The position numbers were made by a program, and so were the translations under genes. Positions 8,314 through 13,785 of a DNA stretch of 13,785 nt are shown one piece after another; positions within the stretch are counted from its first letter, which is position 1; each line of letters opens with the position of its first letter. The stretch is taken from assembly GCA_947246775.1 (NCBI GenBank), contig CAMXTM010000021.1, forward strand, positions 1 to 13,785. Direction: 5' to 3'. Below the pieces are notes generated by a model. The model did no database searches, was not told the DNA's origin, and worked only from the letters and a program-made list of their open reading frames with translations. This stretch comes from an uncultured Clostridium sp. (GTDB lineage: Bacteria; Bacillota; Clostridia; Lachnospirales; Anaerotignaceae).

Positions 8314-9375
8314 TTATTCCATATTCTTTTTTATTGTAACTGTTCTGGAAGCATTATCCCAAACAGTATTATTTTCCATATCCAACAGTGCCGCAATGCT
8401 TCGCAAGGTAATGTATGAAACACCCTCTTTTTGTTCTGTGACATTTTCTATCACATTTTCTCCCATACTTCCTAATTCTTTTATGGTATTTTCTTTAAAA
8501 TCAATAAAAAAGGAGTCTTTTCCTACTACAATATAAGCTAAAATATCATCTTCATCATAGGACATATGCAAATGAACCTTGTTTATATCACGAATCACTC
8601 TTATATCTTCTACTATATCTGCAAAATCCTGCATAGAAAGCATAGCTGCGCCATTTTGATTGATATAGACACGATGCTTTAACTGTTTTTGCTGTCCGTT
8701 CCATAGCATTGTGTCTTTTCCTACTGTAAATACCATTTGTGGTAAACTTTGTTTTAATTCTTGCGCTTCTTTGTCCCAGTTTCTACAAAGTAATGTCAAA
8801 AACTTATCATTTAATAGATTGTCTTCCACTTCCGCAAATAAATTCTTTTCTTTTGTTTTATCCGTGTCTAAAGAAAGTGAAAATATGACTTCGTCCGTAT
8901 TGTCATAATATCCACCAAAATAAAAAACAAATTTAATATGGATTTCAGCTAACTCTTTTTTATTTTCTCTCGAAATGCAAACCGCAAAATGATTTTGTGC
9001 TTCCTGCTCGTCCTCTATTTTTACTGTTTCCGCTGATACCCCTTTTGCCTCTATCTCTAAATAACCACCCTCATTTGTTGCATATCTGTCACCATCTTTG
9101 CTTGTCTCAAAGTAAATTACATCACCATCTTGCAAAAGCCCTGCTTTGCTTTCTTTGATTGTAATTTCGCCCTCTGCATAGCATCTCCAATCTCTCCTAT
9201 GTTCTGTACACTTTGTAGTAAATGTAACTGTTCCGTTGCGAATGTTTACCTCTTTGCTGATATATTGTATCGCTTGCGTGTTTTGTGTTATTGTGCTTTG
9301 CTCCTGCGCAAATACAGGCATACTATAAGCCGCTACCGCAACACAAATTGCCGCAAATCCTCTTTTCCAATTCAT
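8314..9375 (-). CDS. Secreted protein with copper-amine-oxidase-N-type C-terminus (paralog A)
   Basis: A 353-aa exported protein, paralog of the next gene. The signal peptide is nearly identical (MNWKRGFAAICVAV at the start, VFA-QE cleavage site), but position 17 is Tyr rather than Cys, so there is no lipobox. Shared middle motifs are IRNGT near 46-49, RCY at 64-66, the DGD-IYFET segment near 83-91, YLEIE near 105 and ELAEI near 141. The C-terminus has both halves of the Cu_amine_oxidN pattern: FTVGKDTMLWNGQQKQLKHR with YINQNGAAMLSMQDFADI (about 216-254), and YITLRSIAALLD with VWDNASRTVTIKK (about 321-350). The start chosen is the ATG at 9375 with AAAAGGA 9-10 nt upstream. An ATG at 9384 directly touches that site. 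It is the first gene of the possible A-B-membrane-protein transcript. The function is unknown; a role at the cell wall or in surface display is inferred only from the domain's usual company. Confidence 0.8.
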   Translation of the reverse strand: MNWKRGFAAICVAVAAYSMPVFAQEQSTITQNTQAIQYISKEVNIRNGTVTFTTKCTEHRRDWRCYAEGEITIKESKAGLLQDGDVIYFETSKDGDRYATNEGGYLEIEAKGVSAETVKIEDEQEAQNHFAVCISRENKKELAEIHIKFVFYFGGYYDNTDEVIFSLSLDTDKTKEKNLFAEVEDNLLNDKFLTLLCRNWDKEAQELKQSLPQMVFTVGKDTMLWNGQQKQLKHRVYINQNGAAMLSMQDFADIVEDIRVIRDINKVHLHMSYDEDDILAYIVVGKDSFFIDFKENTIKELGSMGENVIENVTEQKEGVSYITLRSIAALLDMENNTVWDNASRTVTIKKNME

Positions 9376-9401
9376 GTCAATCATTCCTTTTGCTGTTATT
9401 A

Positions 9402-9428
9402 TATAGTCTATATTTATGATATTATACT
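9402..9428 (-). promoter_or_regulatory. Possible promoter of the paralogous secreted-protein operon (-10 only)
   Basis: On the minus strand two TATAAT hexamers lie between about 25 and 55 nt upstream of the start codon (near plus 9402-9407 and 9423-9428). Neither has a good -35 at 16-18 nt. A start in this region is likely from position, but the exact site is not decided. Confidence 0.3.
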
Positions 9429-9505
9429 ATAATTCTGTCCATATTACTAGCCTTTTCTAGCATTGCATAAGGTGACTACATAAAAAATAGGAAAATAAAA
9501 AAATG

Positions 9506-9534
9506 TTGAAATAAGGAGATAATCATGCTATGAT
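9506..9534 (+). promoter_or_regulatory. Strong promoter of the small toxin mRNA
   Basis: TTGAAA (9506-9511), a 17-nt spacer, and TATGAT (9529-9534) with an extended TG at 9526-9527. The predicted start of transcription is near 9541. This is the best -35/-10 pair on the plus strand of the window. Confidence 0.8.
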
Positions 9535-9540
9535 AAAAGT

Positions 9541-9628
9541 GGCGAAAGCCAAAAAATAGAAAGGTACCCATGACGGGACGGCTGCCTCCTGATTTCCTAT
9601 TGATTACATAGGGAAGGAGGTGATGCAC
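9541..9628 (+). promoter_or_regulatory. Structured 5' leader hiding the toxin ribosome site
   Basis: The leader begins with a small hairpin, GGC-GAAA-GCC (9541-9550), closed by a GNRA loop. Further on, CCTCC (9585-9589) can pair with GGAGG (9616-9620), and TTCCTAT (9594-9600) with ATAGG and AA (9608-9615, one G bulged), around a 7-nt loop. This closes the ribosome-binding site AAGGAGGTGAT (9614-9624), which is a perfect 11-nt complement of the usual 16S rRNA 3' end. Such sequestration is typical of type I toxin mRNAs, which need to be kept silent until the complete mRNA is processed or refolded. Confidence 0.65.
9570..9611 (+). CDS. Possible leader peptide upstream of the toxin
   Basis: A 13-codon frame, MTGRLPPDFLLIT, starts at an ATG with AGAAAGG 5 nt upstream and ends in TAG at 9609-9611, three bases before the toxin Shine-Dalgarno sequence. 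It spans the whole left arm of the stem that hides the toxin ribosome site, so ribosomes on it would open or remodel that stem. It is short enough to be chance. Only the ribosome site and its placement support it. Confidence 0.3.
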   Translation: MTGRLPPDFLLIT

Positions 9629-9736
9629 ATGACTGCTTACGAGATTATTTCAATCTTTATCGGTATATTAGGTCTACTAATTACCTCTGGCGGCGTTATC
9701 GTTGCATTACTTACTTTTCTCAATATGAGAAAGTAA
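9629..9736 (+). CDS. Type I toxin, small holin-like membrane peptide (TxpA/BsrG/Hol_Tox type)
   Basis: A 35-residue peptide starting MTAYEIISIFIGI and ending FLNMRK. The MTxYE start, one hydrophobic helix (about residues 5-30) and a short basic tail are the pattern of the putative holin-like toxins of Firmicutes, related to TxpA and BsrG of Bacillus subtilis. These peptides insert into the cell's own membrane and disturb the envelope when over-produced. The start is the ATG at 9629, 8 nt after AAGGAGG. An in-frame ATG at 9623 is too close to that site. The gene sits alone between divergent and convergent neighbours, with its own promoter (9506-9534), folded leader and terminator (9801-9832). 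An antisense RNA gene overlaps its 3' end. The family assignment is by pattern; there is little sequence to go on in 35 residues. Confidence 0.8.
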   Translation: MTAYEIISIFIGILGLLITSGGVIVALLTFLNMRK

Positions 9737-9769
9737 AAATGCCTATCCTGTCACCCACACAGGATAGGC
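9735..9769 (-). terminator. Hairpin ending the antisense RNA and probably the chrA transcript
   Basis: A perfect 11-bp stem, 9741-9751 with 9759-9769, and a 7-nt loop. Read on minus it is followed by ATTTTT (plus 9740-9735), which makes it a rho-independent terminator. On plus it has no T-run, so it is not the end of the toxin mRNA but a stable hairpin directly after the toxin stop codon. Confidence 0.75.
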
Positions 9770-9800
9770 GGTGTTCGTAAGAACATTACCCAATCAGGTG

Positions 9801-9832
9801 GCATCCACTTTTGGAGTGGGTGCTTTTCTTTT
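9801..9832 (+). terminator. Rho-independent terminator of the toxin mRNA
   Basis: GCATCCACT (9801-9809) pairs with AGTGGGTGC (9815-9823), with one G-T wobble and a 5-nt loop, followed by TTTTCTTTT. Together with the promoter it predicts a toxin transcript of about 290 nt. Confidence 0.85.
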
Positions 9833-9861
9833 ATTGTTGTATTACTTACTTTTCTTTTATC

Positions 9862-9890
9862 ATTGTAGCACAGTTTCTTTTAAAATGCAA
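9862..9890 (-). promoter_or_regulatory. Promoter of the antisense RNA
   Basis: On minus, TTGCAT (plus 9885-9890), a 17-nt spacer, and TACAAT (plus 9862-9867) with an extended TG. The -35 is weak but the extended -10 is good. It begins 19 nt after the stop codon of the second chrA gene. Confidence 0.6.
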
Positions 9891-9908
9891 TCTATTTTTA
9901 CTTCCGTA

Positions 9909-10478
9909 TCAAAAGCGGAACACAATCCCCACGACTGCCGCCAAAGCAATATAAAAAATAGGGTGTTTATCAAATTTATTCATAAGAACAAAAAATACAA
10001 AAAACAAAATACATTCTTTTACTTGAATCAAATTTGTCCAATCAAAAGCGCCTTGTTGGATTGCCTCAACACGAAGCAAGGCACTGACAAGCACACTAAA
10101 TCCAGCAGATGCAATCAATCCTGTCACAGTAGGGCGCAAGGTAGAAAATACTTTTTCTACATATTGATTATCTCTAAATTTTTCCAAAAACTTAGACACC
10201 CATATAATAATGATAATAGAGGGCATAACCAATCCCACTGTTGCGACAATTCCCCCCAGCAGTCCCATGTTTTGAAAACCTGTATACGTTGCCATGTTAA
10301 TACCCATAGGGCCAGGAGTCGACTCGGAAATGGCAATCATATCGGAAATCATATCTTTTGTAAACCAATCGTATTTATCCGCCATATCATACAAAAAAGG
10401 CAAGGTCGCAAGTCCGCCCCCTATGGCAAACAGTCCTGTTTTAAAAAATTCTACAAAAAGTATCAGCACTTCCATCAT
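9909..10478 (-). CDS. chrA: Chromate transporter, short-chain ChrA half (second of pair)
   Basis: A 189-aa membrane protein with one chromate-transporter (CHR) domain. It shows FFKTGLFAIGGGLATLPF at 11-28 and SESTPGPMGINMATYTGF at 51-68, the two conserved motifs of the CHR family, followed by four or more hydrophobic helices. Long ChrA proteins have two such domains in one chain; here they are on two adjacent genes, which are expected to work as a heterodimer of opposite membrane topology. The family exports chromate, probably by proton symport, but many clostridial pairs have no proven substrate. The start ATG overlaps the stop of the partner gene by 4 nt, with AAAGGTGG about 9 nt upstream, so translation is coupled. 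A second ATG follows directly. No terminator follows before the antisense RNA promoter. Confidence 0.9.
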   Translation of the reverse strand: MMEVLILFVEFFKTGLFAIGGGLATLPFLYDMADKYDWFTKDMISDMIAISESTPGPMGINMATYTGFQNMGLLGGIVATVGLVMPSIIIIIWVSKFLEKFRDNQYVEKVFSTLRPTVTGLIASAGFSVLVSALLRVEAIQQGAFDWTNLIQVKECILFFVFFVLMNKFDKHPIFYIALAAVVGIVFRF

Positions 10479-11011
10479 ACTTTTTTACCACCTTTCAAAA
10501 AGAGTCCCAATCCGCCACCAATTACAACAATAATAATAGGGGAAATATCCAATACAAAAGATGCAAGAAAAGCGACAATCGTAATCGCAATACAAACTTG
10601 ATTGACTGCTGTTTTTTTCCACATACGCACAACTGCATTGACTATCAACACGCCTACTACGACACGGATTGCACCCAATGCATTTTGTACGGCAGGAATT
10701 TCAGCAAAATTATTTAAAAAGGCAGCAATAATTGTGACAATAATAATAGAGGGAAACACAACACCTGCTGTTGCAGCAATGCCGCCTAATACACCCTTTC
10801 TTTTGTAGCCGATAAAGGTTGCCGTATTGACAGCAATAACGCCTGGTGTACATTGCCCTATTGCAAAATAATCCATAATTTCATCTTCTGTTGCCCATTT
10901 GCGTTGTTCTACAATTTCTTTTTGTATCATAGGCAGCATGGCATAGCCACCGCCAAAGGTAAAGCCGCCGATGCGGCAAAATGACAAAAACAAGTCTAGC
11001 AATTCTTTCAC
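10475..11011 (-). CDS. chrA: Chromate transporter, short-chain ChrA half (first of pair)
   Basis: A 178-aa membrane protein with one CHR domain. FCRIGGFTFGGGYAMLPM at 11-28 and IGQCTPGVIAVNTATFIGY at 51-69 are the family's signature motifs, and further membrane helices follow to a basic GGKKV end. It is the partner of the overlapping downstream gene. The start is a GTG at 11011 with GAGGAGGAT about 7 nt upstream. An ATG inside that leader is in another frame and stops at once. No ChrB-type regulator is next to it. It is preceded by a terminator-like stem at 11093-11125 and so probably has a promoter in 11030-11090, though I see no convincing -35/-10 pair there. Confidence 0.9.
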   Translation of the reverse strand: MKELLDLFLSFCRIGGFTFGGGYAMLPMIQKEIVEQRKWATEDEIMDYFAIGQCTPGVIAVNTATFIGYKRKGVLGGIAATAGVVFPSIIIVTIIAAFLNNFAEIPAVQNALGAIRVVVGVLIVNAVVRMWKKTAVNQVCIAITIVAFLASFVLDISPIIIVVIGGGLGLFLKGGKKV

Positions 11012-11092
11012 AACATATCCTCCTCTTTTAGAACTTAAAGACTTTGAAATTCTACCTCAAACTCTACAAACTTTTTGACAAAAACGAAAAGC

Positions 11093-11127
11093 AAAAGCCC
11101 CTTTTGTTGCACAAAAGCGACTTTTTT
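11093..11127 (-). terminator. Terminator-like hairpin downstream of prfA
   Basis: Arms 11093-11106 and 11112-11125 form a 14-bp stem with one G-G mismatch and one wobble, and a 5-nt loop. T-rich sequence follows on minus, and a T-run also follows on plus. It lies about 175 nt beyond the prfA stop and just before the chrA leader, so it separates these two units. Confidence 0.6.
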
Positions 11128-11300
11128 ACTTTAAATTTAAATAAAATAGCTTGTTTTTAGATTAAGCCTTTTTCTTTCCATTTATTTATCAATTCAATCA
11201 ACTTTTTGCAAAACGTAGTGAAACGAAGTTTTACTTTAAAGTTTTTCGCTTCCTTTTTTCAAAAAGGAACTAGGAGTGTGAGGACAACCTCCTCACGGTC
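11128..11300. other. Non-coding spacer with three small inverted repeats
   Basis: No gene is visible in these 173 bases. They hold the palindrome ACTTTAAAGT (about 11232-11241), an 8-bp stem TTCCTTTT/AAAAGGAA (about 11250-11269) and a 7-bp stem GTGAGGA/TCCTCAC (11278-11296) right after the prfA stop codon. The last stem has no T-run, so it is not a standard terminator. The texture resembles a dispersed intergenic repeat, but only one copy is in the window. Confidence 0.4.
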
Positions 11301-12365
11301 TTAGCTCATTTGTAATTTTTTTGCTTGGTCTGTAGTAATGAGTGTGTTCATAATCTCGTCTAAATCTCCATCAAGAATACCCTCTAATCTGTGCAAGGTC
11401 AAACTAACTCTATGGTCTGTGACTCTCCCTTGTGGGAAATTATAGGTTCTAATTCTTTCACTTCTATCACCAGTCCCCACTTGAGAACGTCTATCTGCTG
11501 AAATTTCAGCGTCATGTTTTGCCTGCTCCATTTCATACAAGCGAGCATAAAGCACTTTTAACGCTTGTGCTTTATTTTTAATTTGAGATTTTTCATTTTG
11601 ACAAGAGACGACAATACCCGTAGGAATATGGGTCACTCTTACAGCAGAGTCCGTTGTATTGACGCACTGTCCCCCATTTCCTGAAGAACGAAACACATCA
11701 ATTCTGACATCATTCATATTTAAATCTACATCTACTTCTTCCGCTTCTGGCAAAACGGCTACTGTCACTGTAGACGTGTGTATTCTTCCGCCACTTTCTG
11801 TCGTAGGGATTCTTTGCACTCTATGCACGCCACTCTCATATTTTAAGCGAGAGTATGCGCCTTGTCCCTGTATCATAAAGGAAATTTCTTTAAAACCGCC
11901 TAAGTCACTTTCATTGCTGTTCATAATTTCTGTTTTCCAGCGTCGTCTTTCAGCATAGCGAGAATACATACGGAACAAATCGCCCGCAAATAGTGCTGCT
12001 TCATCTCCGCCAGCACCACCTCGTATTTCTACAATGACATTTTTTTCATCATTCGGGTCTTTTGGCAAAAGTAGTATGGTGAGTTCCTTTTTTAATTCTT
12101 CTAAATGTTGCTTATTTTCAGACAACTCCTCTTTAACCAGTTCTTTCATGTCATCTTCTAGTTTTTCATTTAAAAGCTCTAAATTTTCTGCTATTTCCTG
12201 CTCTATTTTTTTATATTGTCTGTATTTTTCTACAATCGGTGTTAAATCGCTGTATTCTTTCATCAATTTGCGCCATTCTGTCTGATTGGCTATGATGTCA
12301 GGGTCATTGACTTGTTCCGATAAATCAATATATTTTGTTTCGATTTCTGCTAATCGCTCTAACAT
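11301..12365 (-). CDS. prfA: Peptide chain release factor 1
   Basis: A 354-aa class I release factor, full length for RF1. It reads UAA and UAG and triggers release of the finished protein on the ribosome. The codon-reading PxT motif of RF1 is present as PTT at 187-189 ([13 protein letters not shown]), which separates it from RF2 (SPF). The catalytic GGQ is at 231-233. The residue after GGQ is Cys234, where the common sequence is GGQH. The N-terminal coiled coil (about 1-100) and the C-terminal switch region ([20 protein letters not shown]) are intact. The start is placed at the ATG at 12365 (MLERLAEIE) because the family begins there. An upstream ATG at 12404 adds 13 odd residues. Neither has a visible ribosome site. 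The usual upstream partner prmC is absent, and a tnpB element lies there instead. Confidence 0.95.
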   Translation of the reverse strand: MLERLAEIETKYIDLSEQVNDPDIIANQTEWRKLMKEYSDLTPIVEKYRQYKKIEQEIAENLELLNEKLEDDMKELVKEELSENKQHLEELKKELTILLLPKDPNDEKNVIVEIRGGAGGDEAALFAGDLFRMYSRYAERRRWKTEIMNSNESDLGGFKEISFMIQGQGAYSRLKYESGVHRVQRIPTTESGGRIHTSTVTVAVLPEAEEVDVDLNMNDVRIDVFRSSGNGGQCVNTTDSAVRVTHIPTGIVVSCQNEKSQIKNKAQALKVLYARLYEMEQAKHDAEISADRRSQVGTGDRSERIRTYNFPQGRVTDHRVSLTLHRLEGILDGDLDEIMNTLITTDQAKKLQMS

Positions 12366-12384
12366 AAATTTACTGCTACTCAAA

Positions 12385-12406
12385 ATATGGACAAATATAT
12401 CCATAT
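12385..12406. repeat. Small inverted repeat before prfA
   Basis: ATATGGA (12385-12391) and TCCATAT (12400-12406) form a 7-bp perfect stem with an 8-nt loop, 20 nt upstream of the prfA start. The role is unknown; it lies between prfA and the predicted end of the insertion element. Confidence 0.5.
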
Positions 12407-12419
12407 CGAGAATTTTACT

Positions 12420-12535
12420 GCTTCAACGTGTATGCTTTTGACATGATATTCATAGTCTACTCACAAGTTCAGGTACACTCCACAGTCGTAAATTCCGACT
12501 TAGCCAGCCGTACATACTTACATTTGCTTTTATTA
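12420..12535 (-). ncRNA. Right end of the IS605-type element and possible omega-RNA region
   Basis: On minus this region follows the tnpB stop. It contains AGTCG-GAATTTA-CGACT, a 5-bp hairpin (about 12480-12496). It then has GAC(T)ATGA-ATA-TCATGTC (plus 12440-12457), a 7-bp hairpin with a single bulged T. Bulged subterminal hairpins are what TnpA transposases of the IS200/IS605 family recognise at element ends. In this family the omega (guide) RNA of TnpB is made from the tnpB 3' end and this right end. The exact border is not resolved but should lie about 12415-12435. Transcription is not shown. Confidence 0.4.
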
Positions 12536-13693
12536 TGCAATTTTGTAAGTTTTTACATCTCTCAAATTTAAACTTGCATTGTAATCTCTATCTGCATGAT
12601 ACCCACATTTACAAACATATTCTCTGTCAGAAAGTTTTAAATCTTTTTTGATAGTTCCACAATTATGACAAAGTTTGCTTGACGGATACCATTTATCTAC
12701 TATTCTTACCTCAATGCCTAGTTCTTTGCATTTTGCTGTCAGTTTTATCCTAAATTCATAAAATTTTTGTGCTACAACTGCTTTTGAAAGATGTTTATTC
12801 TTCATCATACCTTTTACATTTAAGTCCTCAATCGTAATATAAGATGGCTTGGTTTTCACTATCTCACTTACTATTTTATTGACATAATCAGTACGAATAT
12901 TGTCTATTCTATGATGAAGTTTTTGTACTTTTAACTGTTGCTTTTGGATATTTTGCCGAGTAGCTTCTCCTTTCTTTTTCAAACGTTTTTTACTGTCTTC
13001 GTATTTCCTCGAAAGACAACGTTGTTTTCGTTTTAATTGTTTTTCTAGCTTTTTTATTTTTACTGTTTTATTGATGTTTTTATATGATTTTTTGTTACTT
13101 AAAACAGCAAATTCCTTTAGTCCTAAGTCTATTCCTATTCCAAAATCATTTAGTTTTGGTTTTTGTATTTCTTCTTCCTCAACAAGCACTGAAACATAAT
13201 ATCTGCCAGCTTTGCATGAAACTGTCCCGCTTCTAATGATTTTGTTTGTGGGAATATAGCCTTTTTCTTTTATTCTCACCCAGCCTAGCGTTGGGATTTT
13301 GATTCTATGTCTTTCACATTTTATTATTGTTTTTGCGTCTGTTTTGACAAAATACATTTTTACATCAGACCTGTTTTTCTTTTTAAACTTTGGAAAATTG
13401 CTCTGATGGTCAAAAAATCTTCTAAAAGCCTTTCCTGCATTTAGTATACTTTGCTTTACTGACTTGCTACTGACTTGTTTTATCCATTGATACTCTGCAT
13501 GGTTTGGAAGAAATTTATTGTTGAGCCACTTTGAAAAATCAATCGCTGTTATAAAAGTTTGTTCTTTTTCATAAATTTCTTTGCTGTAAGAAATATAAAA
13601 GTTATAAATAAATCGGCAAGTTCCGATTGTTCTATTGATTTTTTGCATTTGTTCCTTGCTGGGATTGATTTCTGTTTTGTAGCTCTTGAGCAA
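12533..13693 (-). CDS. tnpB: TnpB RNA-guided nuclease of an IS605-type element
   Basis: A 386-aa protein, full length for TnpB (OrfB). It has an N-terminal helix-turn-helix-like segment (PSKEQMQKINRTIGTCRFIYN), a middle domain, and a split RuvC nuclease: Asp189 (GIGIDLGLKEF), Glu289 (YITIEDLNVKGM) and Asp368/Asp370 (DRDYNAS). A zinc ribbon lies in between, with Cys342, Cys345, Cys361 and Cys363. All acidic residues are present, so it is predicted to be active. TnpB proteins are omega-RNA-guided DNA nucleases, ancestors of Cas12, that cut the empty site and so keep the element in the genome. The start is a TTG at 13693 with AAAGGAGG 9 nt upstream; no ATG nearby fits the family's N-terminus. 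A TAAAAT with extended TG (about 13754-13765 on plus) may be its -10. Confidence 0.93.
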   Translation of the reverse strand: MLKSYKTEINPSKEQMQKINRTIGTCRFIYNFYISYSKEIYEKEQTFITAIDFSKWLNNKFLPNHAEYQWIKQVSSKSVKQSILNAGKAFRRFFDHQSNFPKFKKKNRSDVKMYFVKTDAKTIIKCERHRIKIPTLGWVRIKEKGYIPTNKIIRSGTVSCKAGRYYVSVLVEEEEIQKPKLNDFGIGIDLGLKEFAVLSNKKSYKNINKTVKIKKLEKQLKRKQRCLSRKYEDSKKRLKKKGEATRQNIQKQQLKVQKLHHRIDNIRTDYVNKIVSEIVKTKPSYITIEDLNVKGMMKNKHLSKAVVAQKFYEFRIKLTAKCKELGIEVRIVDKWYPSSKLCHNCGTIKKDLKLSDREYVCKCGYHADRDYNASLNLRDVKTYKIA

Positions 13694-13785
13694 TTACTTT
13701 GTCCTCCTTTCCATTCAAAATTTCAGCATTATTTCTAAATACTTTTTATCCTATTTTAACATATTTTTCTATATTTTTAGTAACT

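Larger units (their letters stand above)
9735..9855 (-). ncRNA. Predicted antisense RNA antitoxin (RatA/SR4-like position)
   Basis: From a promoter at 9862-9890 transcription would start near 9855 and end near 9735 at the 11-bp terminator hairpin, giving an RNA of about 120 nt. It would be fully complementary to about the last 98 nt of the toxin mRNA (9735-9832). It contains the complements of the three mRNA hairpins: TGTTC-GTAA-GAACA (9772-9785), the 9-bp toxin terminator stem (9801-9823) and the 11-bp stem (9741-9769). 3'-overlapping antisense RNAs that block and destabilise the toxin message, usually with RNase III, are known for txpA/RatA and bsrG/SR4. No protein is encoded. The call rests on promoter, terminator and position; expression is not shown. 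Confidence 0.65.
12420..13785 (-). mobile_element. IS200/IS605-family element carrying only tnpB (IS1341-like), left end not reached
   Basis: The element consists of tnpB plus a right-end hairpin region. No tnpA (Y1 transposase) gene is in the window. The left end should lie upstream of tnpB, at or beyond the right edge, and no bulged hairpin is seen in 13700-13785. It would need a TnpA supplied elsewhere to move. Confidence 0.6.

Noticed and set aside
9623..9628. Toxin starting at the in-frame ATG at 9623
   Set aside because: Only about 2 nt separate it from the GGAGG core; the ATG at 9629 has the normal 8-nt spacing and gives the family's MTxYE start.
9771..10601. A 276-codon plus-strand frame opposite the chrA genes
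   Set aside because: It runs antisense to two clear CHR-domain proteins, is rich in His, Lys, Asn and Cys as expected for a shadow frame, and has no domain pattern.
11278..11296. The 7-bp stem after prfA as its terminator
   Set aside because: There is no T-run on either side; the stem at 11093-11127 is a better terminator candidate.
12366..12404. A longer N-terminus for RF1 starting at 12404
   Set aside because: The 13 added residues are not part of RF1, which normally starts near MLERL; there is no ribosome site at either start, so family length decides.
1..13785. CRISPR arrays, tRNA or rRNA genes
   Set aside because: No regularly spaced direct repeats and no tRNA or rRNA segments were seen on either strand.

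Overview
The window is AT-rich DNA with the gene content and codon style of a low-GC Firmicute, most likely a clostridium of the Lachnospirales type. The evidence is strong AGGAGG-type ribosome sites, TATAAT promoters with an extended TG element, a methyl-accepting chemotaxis protein, clostridial lipoproteins, glycogen phosphorylase and a 35-residue holin-like toxin. The species cannot be named from the sequence alone. Most genes lie on the minus strand.

Layout. The end of a CPBP membrane protease gene (+) meets a gamma-carbonic-anhydrase-like gene (-) across a bidirectional terminator. That gene follows a chemoreceptor gene by 23 nt, probably as one operon. Next come a Met-rich lipoprotein gene and glycogen phosphorylase (glgP), each with its own promoter and terminator. 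A small membrane protein gene and two tandem paralogous secreted proteins with copper-amine-oxidase-N-type C-termini follow, possibly as one three-gene transcript. Then comes an intergenic island of about 0.5 kb, a split chromate-transporter pair (chrA N-half and C-half type proteins with a 4-nt overlap), a repeat-like spacer, release factor 1 (prfA), and an IS200/IS605-type tnpB gene running to the right edge.

The most interesting part is the island at 9500-9900. It has the full layout of a type I toxin-antitoxin locus. A strong plus-strand promoter drives a structured leader in which a perfect 11-nt Shine-Dalgarno sequence can be locked in a stem. A possible 13-codon upstream ORF overlaps that stem. 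The toxin is a 35-aa hydrophobic peptide of the TxpA/BsrG/Hol_Tox kind. An antisense RNA of about 120 nt appears to start opposite the toxin terminator and to end just past the toxin stop codon, using the reverse face of an 11-bp hairpin. The two RNAs would overlap over about 98 nt and share three complementary hairpins.

Other points of note: the chemoreceptor carries an exact match to the CZB zinc-binding motif in its predicted extracellular domain, next to a gamma-CA-like gene that keeps its three zinc histidines. RF1 has GGQC instead of GGQH. prfA lacks a recognisable ribosome site where the tnpB element abuts it, and a bulged IS605-type end hairpin marks that right end.
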